A stretch of 32,082 bases of DNA. It comes from Planctomycetota bacterium (GTDB taxonomy: Bacteria > Planctomycetota > UBA1135 > GCA-002686595). A program made the position numbers and the translations under genes. Below are positions 25,455 through 32,082 of this stretch, piece by piece. How positions within the stretch are numbered: the first letter of the stretch is position 1; each line of letters begins with the position of its first letter. The stretch spans positions 1 to 32,082 of the forward strand of contig PKCK01000071.1 of NCBI GenBank assembly GCA_002862085.1. Direction: 5' to 3'. Below the pieces are notes generated by a model. The model did not search any database, was not told the origin of the DNA, and saw nothing but the letters and a program-made list of their open reading frames with translations.

Positions 25455-26096
25455 GCTCGAGCCTTGGTGGGAGCGATGACGGGGAAGCTGGATCTCTGTC
25501 CTGACCGGGACCGGGCAGGTCGATCACCCCGCCAAGCGCAACCGCCTCGCCATCGTGACGCGGAACTTCGATGTTCTCGGCCGGTCGCGAGCCTCGCTGG
25601 TGGGCGGCTGAGTAAGGCTCACCGGGACTGCGTCCGCCCGCGGCGGCCAATTCGTCACACGATGGCCGTGCGGCATACTGCCGCGGCGGTCCCGCCGTGT
25701 ACGGATCGTCGCACGAGTCCAGGCGGAGGTCCGCCGTGCATGTCCCGTCAGCGGTGATCACCGGCAGCGCCCGAGTGAAGGATGCGGTCACGCAGAGGGC
25801 TCCTTCTCCGAGCATCCCGAGGTCCGCTCGGCGCCATCAGCGTGACGAGGCGGCCCGATGGCGTTCGACGCTCGTCCGGCGCTGCCTCGGCCGGGAGCCC
25901 CCTCGAGCGCTGCTGCGCCCTGCATCCCCCGGGGTGGTTTCGAATCCGATTCGGGGGTGGCGCTCATCGGTGTCACGATCCGCGATCGCCTCGCGTGGGT
26001 GGCGCTCGCCCGATTTTTCGTGGACTCGTCCGATCCACACCGGTCGCATGTCGGGACTGACGCCGGTTCAGCGCGTCAAATTCAGCAACCCCTAAT
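25455..26096. other. Intergenic region with a gene relic, 642 bp
   Basis: No intact gene. It holds the relic at 25690-25836 and a direct repeat GGGTGGCGCTC at 25955-25965 and 25997-26007. GC content falls sharply near 26080-26110, where the GH13 gene begins. Frames in the rest are Arg/Pro/Ser-rich and look non-coding. Confidence 0.5.
25690..25836 (-). pseudogene. Relic of an NSTG-type C-terminal module
   Basis: On the minus strand, from just after an in-frame TGA, the frame reads RADLGMLGEGALCVTASF, then TRALPVITADG and ends DDPYTAG. By eye this aligns without gaps to the end region of the beta-helix protein (FGDGNLCVAAPF, ARIVPVITTDG, ADPFTVG), with 21 of 41 residues identical. The start of the module (NSTG part) and its end (WYRD part) are both missing, and the frame runs on into unrelated Arg/Pro-rich sequence. 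It lies upstream of the intact beta-helix gene on the same strand, so it is probably the decayed end of a paralogue lost by deletion. Confidence 0.7.
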
Positions 26097-26098
26097 AT
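26093..26098 (+). promoter_or_regulatory. Putative -10 hexamer TAATAT
   Basis: TAATAT in a locally AT-rich patch, 10 nt before the ATG at 26109 and overlapping the ATG at 26097. If it is a real -10 box, only the later ATG can be the start and the mRNA would be nearly leaderless. Confidence 0.4.
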
Positions 26099-26108
26099 GC
26101 TTTTCAGC

Positions 26109-28271
26109 ATGAGGCGTCTCCTCCCCTCCCTCCTGGCCACGGTCTTCATCTCCTCCGGCGTGGTCGCCGCCCAGGGGCCGATCCAGGCCCCCGTGGCGAC
26201 GCGGGCGGTGGCCAAGCGCGTGCCCCAGTGGTCGATCGTGACGGTGCAGGTCCCGAGTCACGTGCCGCAGCTGAGGGTCAGGGTCAACCCGCAGGTCGGC
26301 AACGACGCGGACCTGTTCTTGCGGAAGGACGCGCCCCCGACCCTCGCGCAGTACGACGCCGCCTCGCGCACGCCGGGGACCTCGGCGGAGGAGGTGGTCG
26401 TGAACGGTGAGGACCTCTCCACCGGCACCTGGTACATGGGCGTCCTCTCCAGCCCGGACACGACCTGGGGGCTCGCATGGGACCTCGACGTCGTCCCCGC
26501 CGAGGTCGAGGGGATGGGCGCGACGGTCTACGACGGCGGCACGAGCTTCCGCGTGTGGGCGCCGAACGCGACCGGGGTGGCGGTCGCGTCGAGTTTCAAC
26601 GGCTGGTCACAGGGCCTCGCCCAGCTCGCGGACGAGGGCAACGGACACTGGTCCCTCGACTACCGCGACCTGCCCGCTGGTGAGCGTTATCGCTTCGTGC
26701 TCGACACGCCGAGCGGGCTGCTGTGGAAGAACGATCCGCGGGCGCGGCAGCTCGAGAGCTCCGTCGGCGCGGGCATCGTCATCGACCCGGACTCGTACGC
26801 CTGGCAGACCCAGGGCTACACGAGCCCTGCCTGGAACGACCTCGTCATCTACGAGATGCACGTCGGCACGTTCTTCGACGCGGCCGGCGGCGCGCCCGGG
26901 GACTTCGCGAGCGTCGCCTCGCGCCTCGACTACCTGGTGGACCTCGGCGTCAGCGCGATCCAGGCGATGCCGATCTGGGAGTTCGCCGGTGACTTCTCGT
27001 GGGGCTACAACGGCGCCTACCCCTTCTCGGTCGAGTCGGTCTACGGCGGCGTCGATCAGTTCAAGTTCCTGGTGGACGAGGCGCACGCCCGCGGCATCGC
27101 GGTGTTCCTCGACGTGATCTACAACCACTGGGGCCCCAGCGACATGGACATCTGGCAGTTCGACGGCTGGAACCAGAACGGGTGGGGAGGGATCTACTTC
27201 TACAACGACGCGCGCGCCTTCACTCCCTGGGGCGACACCAAGCCCGACTACGGCCGCGGCGAGGTCCGCCAGTTCATCCGGGACAACGTGCTCTCGTGGC
27301 TGACCGAGTCCCGGGTCGACGGGCTGCGCTGGGACGGCACGTCCGTGATGCGCAAGGGCGCCCTCGGCGACGACCCCAGCGCGTGGTCGCTGATGCAGTG
27401 GATCAACGACGAGATCAACGCGACCCAGCCGTGGAAGATGCAGATCGCGGAGGACATGTTCGACGCCCCGAACGACTGGATCACCAAGGACACGGGGGCG
27501 GGCGGCGCCGGCTTCGACGGGCAGTGGGACGCGCTCTTCGTCCATCCGGTGCGCGCCGCGTGCACCGAGCTCGACGACGACTACCGGAACATGTGGGCGG
27601 TGCGCGACGCGATCGCCCACCGCTACAACGGCGACGCCTTCGAGCGAGTCATCTACACCGAGTCCCACGACGAAGTGGCCAACGGCCGCTCACGCCTCGC
27701 CGAGGAGATCTGGCCGGGCAACGCGGACAGCTACTGGTCGAAGAAGCGCTCGACCCTCGGGGCGGCGATCGCGCTCACCGCGCCCGGCGTCCCGATGCTC
27801 TTCCAGGGCCAGGAGTTCCTGGAGGACGGTTACTTCCAGGACACCGACCCCCTCGATTGGACCAAGCTCACGACCCACGCCGGCATCCACGCGATGTACC
27901 GGGACATGATCCGGCTGCGCCGCAACCTGGACGGCGTGAGTCAGGGTCTGAAGGGGCAGAACCTGAACGTCAGCCACGTCAACGACTGGGACAAGGTGAT
28001 CGCCTTCCACCGCTGGGACCAGGGGGGGCCCGGCGACGACGTGATCGTCCTCACCAACTTCCGCAACCAGGCGCGGACCAACTACCGGATCGGTCTGCCC
28101 CGTCCCGGCACCTGGAAGGTGCGTTTCAACAGCGACTGGGACGGCTACGACGCGAGCTTTTCGAATCACCCCTCCACGGATGTACAGACCGACGCGATCG
28201 CCTGGGACGGTATGGCCCAGAGCGCGAGCCTGTCCTTCGGCCCGTACACGACCTTGATCCTCTCCCAGTGA
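26109..28271 (+). CDS. Secreted GH13 glucan enzyme (branching-enzyme/amylase-like) with PPC and CBM48 domains
   Basis: A 720-residue secreted enzyme (ATG 26109 chosen; the alternative 26097 adds four residues). The signal peptide MRRLLPSLLATVF ... VVAAQ is followed by a PPC-like beta-sandwich (about 36-121: VTVQVPSHVPQLRVRV, NDADLFLRKD, TWYMGVLSS), a CBM48/early-set domain (about 136-230: FRVWAPNATGVAVASSFNGW) and a GH13 barrel from about 240. The four GH13 regions are intact: DVIYNH (D335-H340), GLRWDGT with nucleophile D409, IAEDM with acid/base E448, and YTESHDEV with D521. YEMHVGTF and SHDEV point to the branching-enzyme side of GH13, though amylase activity is equally possible. A beta domain closes the protein. 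Export is unusual for a branching enzyme. The next gene starts 8 bp after the stop. Confidence 0.92.
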   Translation: MRRLLPSLLATVFISSGVVAAQGPIQAPVATRAVAKRVPQWSIVTVQVPSHVPQLRVRVNPQVGNDADLFLRKDAPPTLAQYDAASRTPGTSAEEVVVNGEDLSTGTWYMGVLSSPDTTWGLAWDLDVVPAEVEGMGATVYDGGTSFRVWAPNATGVAVASSFNGWSQGLAQLADEGNGHWSLDYRDLPAGERYRFVLDTPSGLLWKNDPRARQLESSVGAGIVIDPDSYAWQTQGYTSPAWNDLVIYEMHVGTFFDAAGGAPGDFASVASRLDYLVDLGVSAIQAMPIWEFAGDFSWGYNGAYPFSVESVYGGVDQFKFLVDEAHARGIAVFLDVIYNHWGPSDMDIWQFDGWNQNGWGGIYFYNDARAFTPWGDTKPDYGRGEVRQFIRDNVLSWLTESRVDGLRWDGTSVMRKGALGDDPSAWSLMQWINDEINATQPWKMQIAEDMFDAPNDWITKDTGAGGAGFDGQWDALFVHPVRAACTELDDDYRNMWAVRDAIAHRYNGDAFERVIYTESHDEVANGRSRLAEEIWPGNADSYWSKKRSTLGAAIALTAPGVPMLFQGQEFLEDGYFQDTDPLDWTKLTTHAGIHAMYRDMIRLRRNLDGVSQGLKGQNLNVSHVNDWDKVIAFHRWDQGGPGDDVIVLTNFRNQARTNYRIGLPRPGTWKVRFNSDWDGYDASFSNHPSTDVQTDAIAWDGMAQSASLSFGPYTTLILSQ

Positions 28272-28279
28272 CCCTTCCC

Positions 28280-29425
28280 ATGAAGCGACTTTCTCTCCTC
28301 CTCACGGCGTGCGCTCTCTCCCCGCTCGCTCACGGTCAGGCCTACGGCACCATCTGCTCCGAGACCTTCGAGTACCCCACGGGCGGCCTCGGCAGCGCGG
28401 ACGGCGGCATCGGCTGGAACGCCCCCTGGTACAGCGGCGCCAACCTCGACGACGCGCTCGTCACCACGCCCGGGCTCGACGGCGTCGGTGAGAAGTGCAC
28501 GACCCAGTTCTCGAACGCTGGCTCCTTCCGGATGCCCCAGACCGGTCCCCACCCGGACCTCGCGCCGAACTTCAACTTCGGCAGCGGCGACGGCGTGATG
28601 TGGATCACTTTCACCGCCGGCCGCGTGGCCGGCACGACGGACGACTACGGCGGGCTGAGCCTGATCACCCAGTTCGGCGGCGAGCATCTCTTCATCGGCG
28701 CGCCCTACCAGACCTACGAGTGGGGCATCGTCGACGTCGTGAGCGGCAACGTCATCACGGTCCCGGGCTCGAACATCGACCAGACCACGACCCTGGTGGT
28801 GCGGATCGGCTTCGCCCAGGGCGGCGACACGGTCGACCTGTGGGTCGACCCGATCGACGCGCACCCGACCACCCCGGCGGACGCGAGCTTCTCGGTCGCC
28901 GATTTCGAGTGGAACGAGGTTCGCCTGCAGTCCGGCGAGAACCAGGGCGGCTCGACCGGCTTCGATTTCGACGGCATCCTCTTCGAGAAGGAGCTGCCGC
29001 TGATCGGCGTCAACTACTGCAGCGCGCCCGTCAACTCGACCGGCGCGTCGGCGGCCATCGAGGCCATCGGCAGCGACATCGCCTCGGCCAACAGCGTGAC
29101 CCTGCGCGCCGCGAGCATGCCGGGCAACCAGTTCGGCATCTTCATCGTGGCGCCCTCCCAGGGCTTCGTCCCCGGCCTCGGTGGGACGAGCAACGGCAAC
29201 CTCTGCCTCAGCGGGTCCATCGGCCGCTACGTCGGACCGGGCCAGATCCTGGCCACGGGCACCGACGGCTCCTTCCAGCTCGATCTCGACCTCGCCGCGA
29301 TCCCGCAGGGCGGGGGAACGGTGGCGACGTCGCCCGGGCAGACCTGGAACTTCCAGGGCTGGTACCGCGATGGCGTCGGCCTCGGCTCGAACCTGACCGA
29401 CGGCGTCTCGATCGTCTTCCAGTGA
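28280..29425 (+). CDS. Secreted jelly-roll-like protein with NSTG-type C-terminal module
   Basis: A 381-residue protein with signal peptide MKRLSLLLTACALSPLAHG. Residues about 25-235 form an all-beta, concanavalin-like domain typical of planctomycete surface proteins: ETFEYPTGGLGSADGGIGW, FNFGSGDGVMWITFTAG, GGLSLITQFGGEHLFIG and GFDFDGILF. I assign no catalytic residues. Residues 245-381 are the module shared with the beta-helix protein: YCSAPVNSTGASAAI, NGNLCL, WNFQGWYRD and TDGVSIVFQ at the very end. The ATG at 28280 lies 8 bp after the GH13 stop, so the two genes form an operon ending at strong hairpins. It may bind glucan or the cell surface and act with the GH13 enzyme; this is inference from position only. 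Confidence 0.82.
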   Translation: MKRLSLLLTACALSPLAHGQAYGTICSETFEYPTGGLGSADGGIGWNAPWYSGANLDDALVTTPGLDGVGEKCTTQFSNAGSFRMPQTGPHPDLAPNFNFGSGDGVMWITFTAGRVAGTTDDYGGLSLITQFGGEHLFIGAPYQTYEWGIVDVVSGNVITVPGSNIDQTTTLVVRIGFAQGGDTVDLWVDPIDAHPTTPADASFSVADFEWNEVRLQSGENQGGSTGFDFDGILFEKELPLIGVNYCSAPVNSTGASAAIEAIGSDIASANSVTLRAASMPGNQFGIFIVAPSQGFVPGLGGTSNGNLCLSGSIGRYVGPGQILATGTDGSFQLDLDLAAIPQGGGTVATSPGQTWNFQGWYRDGVGLGSNLTDGVSIVFQ

Positions 29426-29432
29426 TCCTCTC

Positions 29433-29494
29433 CGGGGCGTGAGCGCCCCGAAGGAGCTGCTCCGCGGCCGTCGGCATCGCCGGCGGCCGCGGAG
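29433..29494. terminator. Two tandem hairpins after the GH13 operon
   Basis: CGGGGCG-TGAG-CGCCCCG at 29433-29450 is a perfect 7-bp stem with a 4-nt loop. CTCCGCGGCCG (29460-29470) pairs perfectly with CGGCCGCGGAG (29484-29494), and an inner CGGC-ATC-GCCG extends it to about 16 bp counting one T-G pair. They lie between convergent genes: a likely bidirectional terminator. Confidence 0.65.
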
Positions 29495-29661
29495 TCGTAT
29501 TCGCTGCGCGCGGGCGCTCCGGAGGAGCGCGAAAGGGGCGGCGAGTGATCGGGATCCCGTGGTCCTGTTCGCGTGATCGCCACCGGCCCGGACGGGGACG
29601 CCGGGCATCGCGGACTCCGTCGAAGACGTTCGCCGCTCACCCGACGGCGCGCCTCGGACTC

Positions 29662-30885
29662 TCAGCCTCCGTAGACGGCGCGGCGCAGGCGGGTCGGGAT
29701 GTCGAAGGTGAACTCCCGGGCGCGCGACATGAACAGTCCGTAGAGGCGGCTCTTCGGATCGATCCAGAAGTGGGTGTTGTGGTAACCGGCCCAGCCGAAG
29801 ACGCCGTCCGGCGCGCCCGAGCGCTCGGGTCCGGCGTCGTGGATCACGAAGACGCTGAATCCCATGCCGAAGCCCTCGGTCATCCCGGGGATCTGCTCGG
29901 TGGAGAGGGTCGTCATCTCCGCGAGGCTCTCCTCGGAGAGGATGCGCCGGCCGCGGAAGACGCCGCCGCACGCGAGCATCTCGCAGAACTTCGAGTAGTC
30001 GGCCATGCACGACACGAGGCCCTCGCCGCCGAAGAACGCGCGGCTGCTGGGGTCGTAGTTCAGCTCGTCCAGGAAGCCCCGACTGAATCCCTCGAGGGCG
30101 CCGGAGTTGATGTAGAGCGGTTGGAAGCGCCCGCGGCGATCCCCCCCGAGGTGGAAGCTGGTCTCCGTCATCCCGAGGGGCTCGAAGAGCAGCTCCTCGA
30201 GGACGACGTCGAAGGACTTGTCGGTCAGGACCTCGGCGAGGCCGCCGAGGATGGCCTGGTTGATCCCGTAGGCGTACTCGCTTCCGGGCTCGAACTCGAC
30301 CGGGTGGGCCGCGGCGACCTCCACGAACTCCGCGAGGTCGGCGAACCGGCCCTGGTTGGCGGGGCTCGGCCATTCGTGGAGCGCGGGTGTCCCGAGGGAG
30401 TAGTAGACGTACCCCGAGCGGTGCGTCATCAGGTGCTGGATGCGGAGGGGCTCCACCGCCGGGCGGGTCCCGTCCCCGTCCTTCACCCGGAGCTCGCCGA
30501 ACGCCGGGATGTACTTCGCCACGGGGTCGTCCCACTCGAACAGCCCCTGCTCGTGAAGGAGCAGCATCGCCACGATCGTGATCGGCTTGCTCATCGACCA
30601 GATCGGGAAGAGGGTCTCGTCGGTGATGGCGGCGTCTCCTTCACGGCCGGAGTTCGCCACGCCCTCGTACAGCACCTCGCCGTCGCGCCAGACGCGGGCC
30701 GTGTTGCTGCCGGTGATGCGCTCCTCGATGAGCGCCTCCTGCACGGCGCGGACGTCCTGCGCGAGGGTCGCGCTCGTCGCCGCTCCGGCGGGCGTCGCGA
30801 TGTCCTGCGCGGCGCCCGGTCCGGCGCAGCCCGTGGCGATGGAGAGGAGGAGGAGGGCGCTGGAGAGGATCGTCGAGGAGTGCAT
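29662..30885 (-). CDS. Serine beta-lactamase-fold lipoprotein (class C / EstB-like)
   Basis: A 407-residue exported serine hydrolase of the beta-lactamase/DD-peptidase fold (PF00144). The signal peptide ends SIATGC20, a somewhat non-canonical lipobox. The catalytic S97-M-S-K100 in FPIWSMSKPITIVAM is intact. Next come IQHLMTHRSGY, FEPGSEYAYGINQAILGGLAEVL (Y206 as candidate second base, though the classical Y-x-N reads YGI), LFEPLGMTETSF, and the C-terminal FGWAGYHNTHFWIDPKS in the KTG/HxG position. Such enzymes are mostly esterases, peptidases or transpeptidase-like, so this should not be read as a resistance gene. The ATG at 30885 is chosen for its signal peptide; an ATG at 30897 with GAGGAG directly before it is an alternative. 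It is divergent from the gene at 31375. Confidence 0.9.
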   Translation of the reverse strand: MHSSTILSSALLLLSIATGCAGPGAAQDIATPAGAATSATLAQDVRAVQEALIEERITGSNTARVWRDGEVLYEGVANSGREGDAAITDETLFPIWSMSKPITIVAMLLLHEQGLFEWDDPVAKYIPAFGELRVKDGDGTRPAVEPLRIQHLMTHRSGYVYYSLGTPALHEWPSPANQGRFADLAEFVEVAAAHPVEFEPGSEYAYGINQAILGGLAEVLTDKSFDVVLEELLFEPLGMTETSFHLGGDRRGRFQPLYINSGALEGFSRGFLDELNYDPSSRAFFGGEGLVSCMADYSKFCEMLACGGVFRGRRILSEESLAEMTTLSTEQIPGMTEGFGMGFSVFVIHDAGPERSGAPDGVFGWAGYHNTHFWIDPKSRLYGLFMSRAREFTFDIPTRLRRAVYGG

Positions 30886-31374
30886 GGGGAAGAGCATCTC
30901 CTCATGCCGCGACTTCTTCACCTCCCGTCCCTTCGAAAGCAGCGGATCGCGAGGGACTCTCCCGACGCCGACGCTGTCAGGGCGGGCCACCGGTCGCGTC
31001 CCCGGCGCGAGGCTCGTCCGGGACCGCATCCGATCGGTGTCGGAGTCGCCGGGGTGGAACGAGGTCGGGGTCGCCGACCGACCGGCGAGGGCGGCCGCAA
31101 CCGGGGGGGCGTGTCCGAACAGCCACGGGCGAGCGAGGGCCGTCGATCATGCGGCTTCTGCTAAGTGTGAGTACTCGATGTCTCGTTCCTGGATAAGGGT
31201 AAGCGAGCAGGGTTCGCTTTAATTTGGAATTTCGTAGGCTCGCGAGCCCCAACTATCACGGGCCCGACCCCGGGTAGCCACGAAGCCGCACGCCCTCCAG
31301 CGGGGCCACCGGTACCTGGCGACTCTTCGAGCATCGAAGAAGCCCTGGGCCCCAAATCGAAGCCTGCTATTCCA
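30886..31374. other. Divergent intergenic region, 489 bp
   Basis: No gene is supported. The stretch 31140-31245 is clearly poorer in GC than its surroundings and has a TAGGCT hexamer at 31235-31240 (with TTCGCT at 31213-31218, a weak -35 match, 16 nt before it). A small stem AAGCGA/TCGCTT (31201-31206 and 31214-31219) followed by TAATTT lies inside it. Probably the divergent promoter region. Confidence 0.45.
31324..31340. promoter_or_regulatory. Inverted repeat TCTTCGA-gca-TCGAAGA
   Basis: A perfect 7-bp inverted repeat with a 3-nt centre, 34 nt before the ATG at 31375. Its short centre and symmetry suit an operator or a leader hairpin. No regulator gene lies beside it. Confidence 0.4.
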
Positions 31375-32064
31375 ATGAGATTCATCCTCGCCACCAGCGC
31401 TGTATTCCTCGCCCTTCCTCTCTTCGCCCAGGACGTCGAGCCCCTCGAAGTCCAGCCCGCGGTCGATCCTGTCACGGTGAGCACGAAGCTCGTCCAGCTC
31501 GACCTGCGGAGCCACTCCGAGGAGTCGGTCGACGAGACGCTCACCACCCTCGAGGACCTCATCGAGGAGCTGCCCTCCGATCCGGAGCTCCGCACGCGCC
31601 TCCTCAGCCACCTCGAGGACCTGCACTCCAGCGCCCTGGAGGTCTACGTCATCGAGCAGGAGCTCGCCGCTCTGCGCCGCGAGTTCGTCGCGGCCCGCCT
31701 CTTCCGCGCTCTCGACGCCCTCTCCGACCGCGCGGTCGCCGGCGGCTGGAGCCGCGAGACGACCCGGATGGTCGCCACCGAGTTCCTCCAGCGCTCGGAG
31801 ACCTTCGTCGACGCGCCGGACCCGATGGACTTCCGCAACCGCGTCATCGGTGCCCTCGAGCGTTCGTCGATGATGGCGACCACGACCTCCCAGATGCTCG
31901 CCATCCTCCGCAGGGAGATCCTGATGGACCGCCTCGCGCTCCTCCGGTTCGAGCTGCAGGCCATGCTCAACACCGGCGAGATCTCCTTCCAGCAGTATTC
32001 GGAGTCCTACCAGCGCCAGGTCCTCCGCGCGCGCCTCGTCTACATCGAGTGGACGTACGTCTGA
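31375..32064 (+). CDS. Secreted hypothetical helical protein
   Basis: A 229-residue protein with signal peptide MRFILATSAVFLALPLFAQ. I recognise no family. The mature part is almost entirely helical, with regular charged heptads (SVDETLTTLEDLIEELP, ELRTRLLSHLEDLHSSALEV, ELAALRREFVAARLFRALDAL). A middle segment SETFVDAPDPMDFRNRVIGALERSS is followed by two more helices (LAILRREILMDRLALLRFELQ and QQYSESYQRQVLRARLVYIEWT). Except for the signal peptide there is no membrane segment and no cysteine, so it is probably a periplasmic helical-bundle protein. Codon bias is strong, which supports a real gene. The start codon matches the signal peptide exactly, and the gene ends 18 nt before the window edge. 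Confidence 0.8.
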   Translation: MRFILATSAVFLALPLFAQDVEPLEVQPAVDPVTVSTKLVQLDLRSHSEESVDETLTTLEDLIEELPSDPELRTRLLSHLEDLHSSALEVYVIEQELAALRREFVAARLFRALDALSDRAVAGGWSRETTRMVATEFLQRSETFVDAPDPMDFRNRVIGALERSSMMATTTSQMLAILRREILMDRLALLRFELQAMLNTGEISFQQYSESYQRQVLRARLVYIEWTYV

Positions 32065-32082
32065 TCTCAGACGGCCCAGGAA

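Noticed and set aside
28166..30535. A 789-codon minus-strand open frame across the jelly-roll gene, terminators and part of the beta-lactamase-fold gene
   Set aside because: It crosses two real genes and strong hairpins, has low-complexity Arg/Gly/Pro composition and no motif.
29662..30885. Antibiotic-resistance beta-lactamase
   Set aside because: The fold and SxxK motif fit, but the Y-x-N motif is atypical and most such planctomycete proteins are esterases or peptidases; resistance is not supported.

Overview
The window is very GC-rich (roughly 70 % by eye) with strong G/C preference at third codon positions. The gene set points to a planctomycete (phylum Planctomycetota). It has a coupled DUF1588 (c-haem-motif)/DUF1552 pair, a ThuA-DUF1080 protein, a PhoD-like phosphatase, two sulfatase-superfamily lipoproteins, a Tat-exported Gfo/Idh/MocA oxidoreductase, and secreted proteins with calcium-loop (DxDGxxD-type) and beta-helix segments. 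This is inference from gene content; no rRNA or tRNA gene is present to anchor it.

Layout. 1-2.1 kb: a DUF3568 lipoprotein, a YdhF-type aldo/keto reductase and a small Dabb-domain protein. 2.1-5.2 kb (minus): a two-gene operon, DUF1588 then DUF1552, with stop and start codons overlapping. 5.6-8.4 kb (plus): a PhoD-like phosphatase and a ThuA-DUF1080 protein. 8.4-9.5 kb (minus): an FMN-dependent alpha-hydroxy-acid dehydrogenase, divergent from an unrecognised small gene and a sulfatase-fold/TPR lipoprotein. 11.9-14.2 kb: an OPT-family transporter translationally coupled to a small membrane protein. 14.3-19.5 kb: an e(P4)-like acid phosphatase, a Gfo/Idh/MocA oxidoreductase and a second, large sulfatase-fold lipoprotein. 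19.7-22.4 kb: a VTC-domain protein divergent from rmuC. 22.8-23.6 kb: a minimal flagellin. 23.9-29.4 kb: a secreted beta-helix protein (minus), a decayed fragment of a related gene, and an operon of a secreted GH13 glucan-active enzyme with a jelly-roll-like secreted partner. 29.7-32.1 kb: a serine beta-lactamase-fold lipoprotein and a secreted protein of unknown function.

Theme. Most products are exported: lipoproteins, Sec or Tat substrates, or surface proteins. Many are hydrolases for phosphate esters, sulfate or phosphate-type esters, glycans or peptides, so the window reads as a chromosomal region for periplasmic and extracellular nutrient scavenging. No mobile element, CRISPR array, phage gene or defence island is visible.

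Most noteworthy: (i) a shared C-terminal module of about 135 residues (YCxAxxNSTGxSAAI ... WxFQxWYRD) on two otherwise unrelated secreted proteins, plus a relic of a third copy; (ii) TANNNT hexamers 6-11 nt before the start codons of at least five genes without a Shine-Dalgarno sequence, which suggests leaderless mRNAs; (iii) two sulfatase-fold lipoproteins with Thr where the formylglycine Cys/Ser should be; (iv) strong tandem hairpins at several gene ends.
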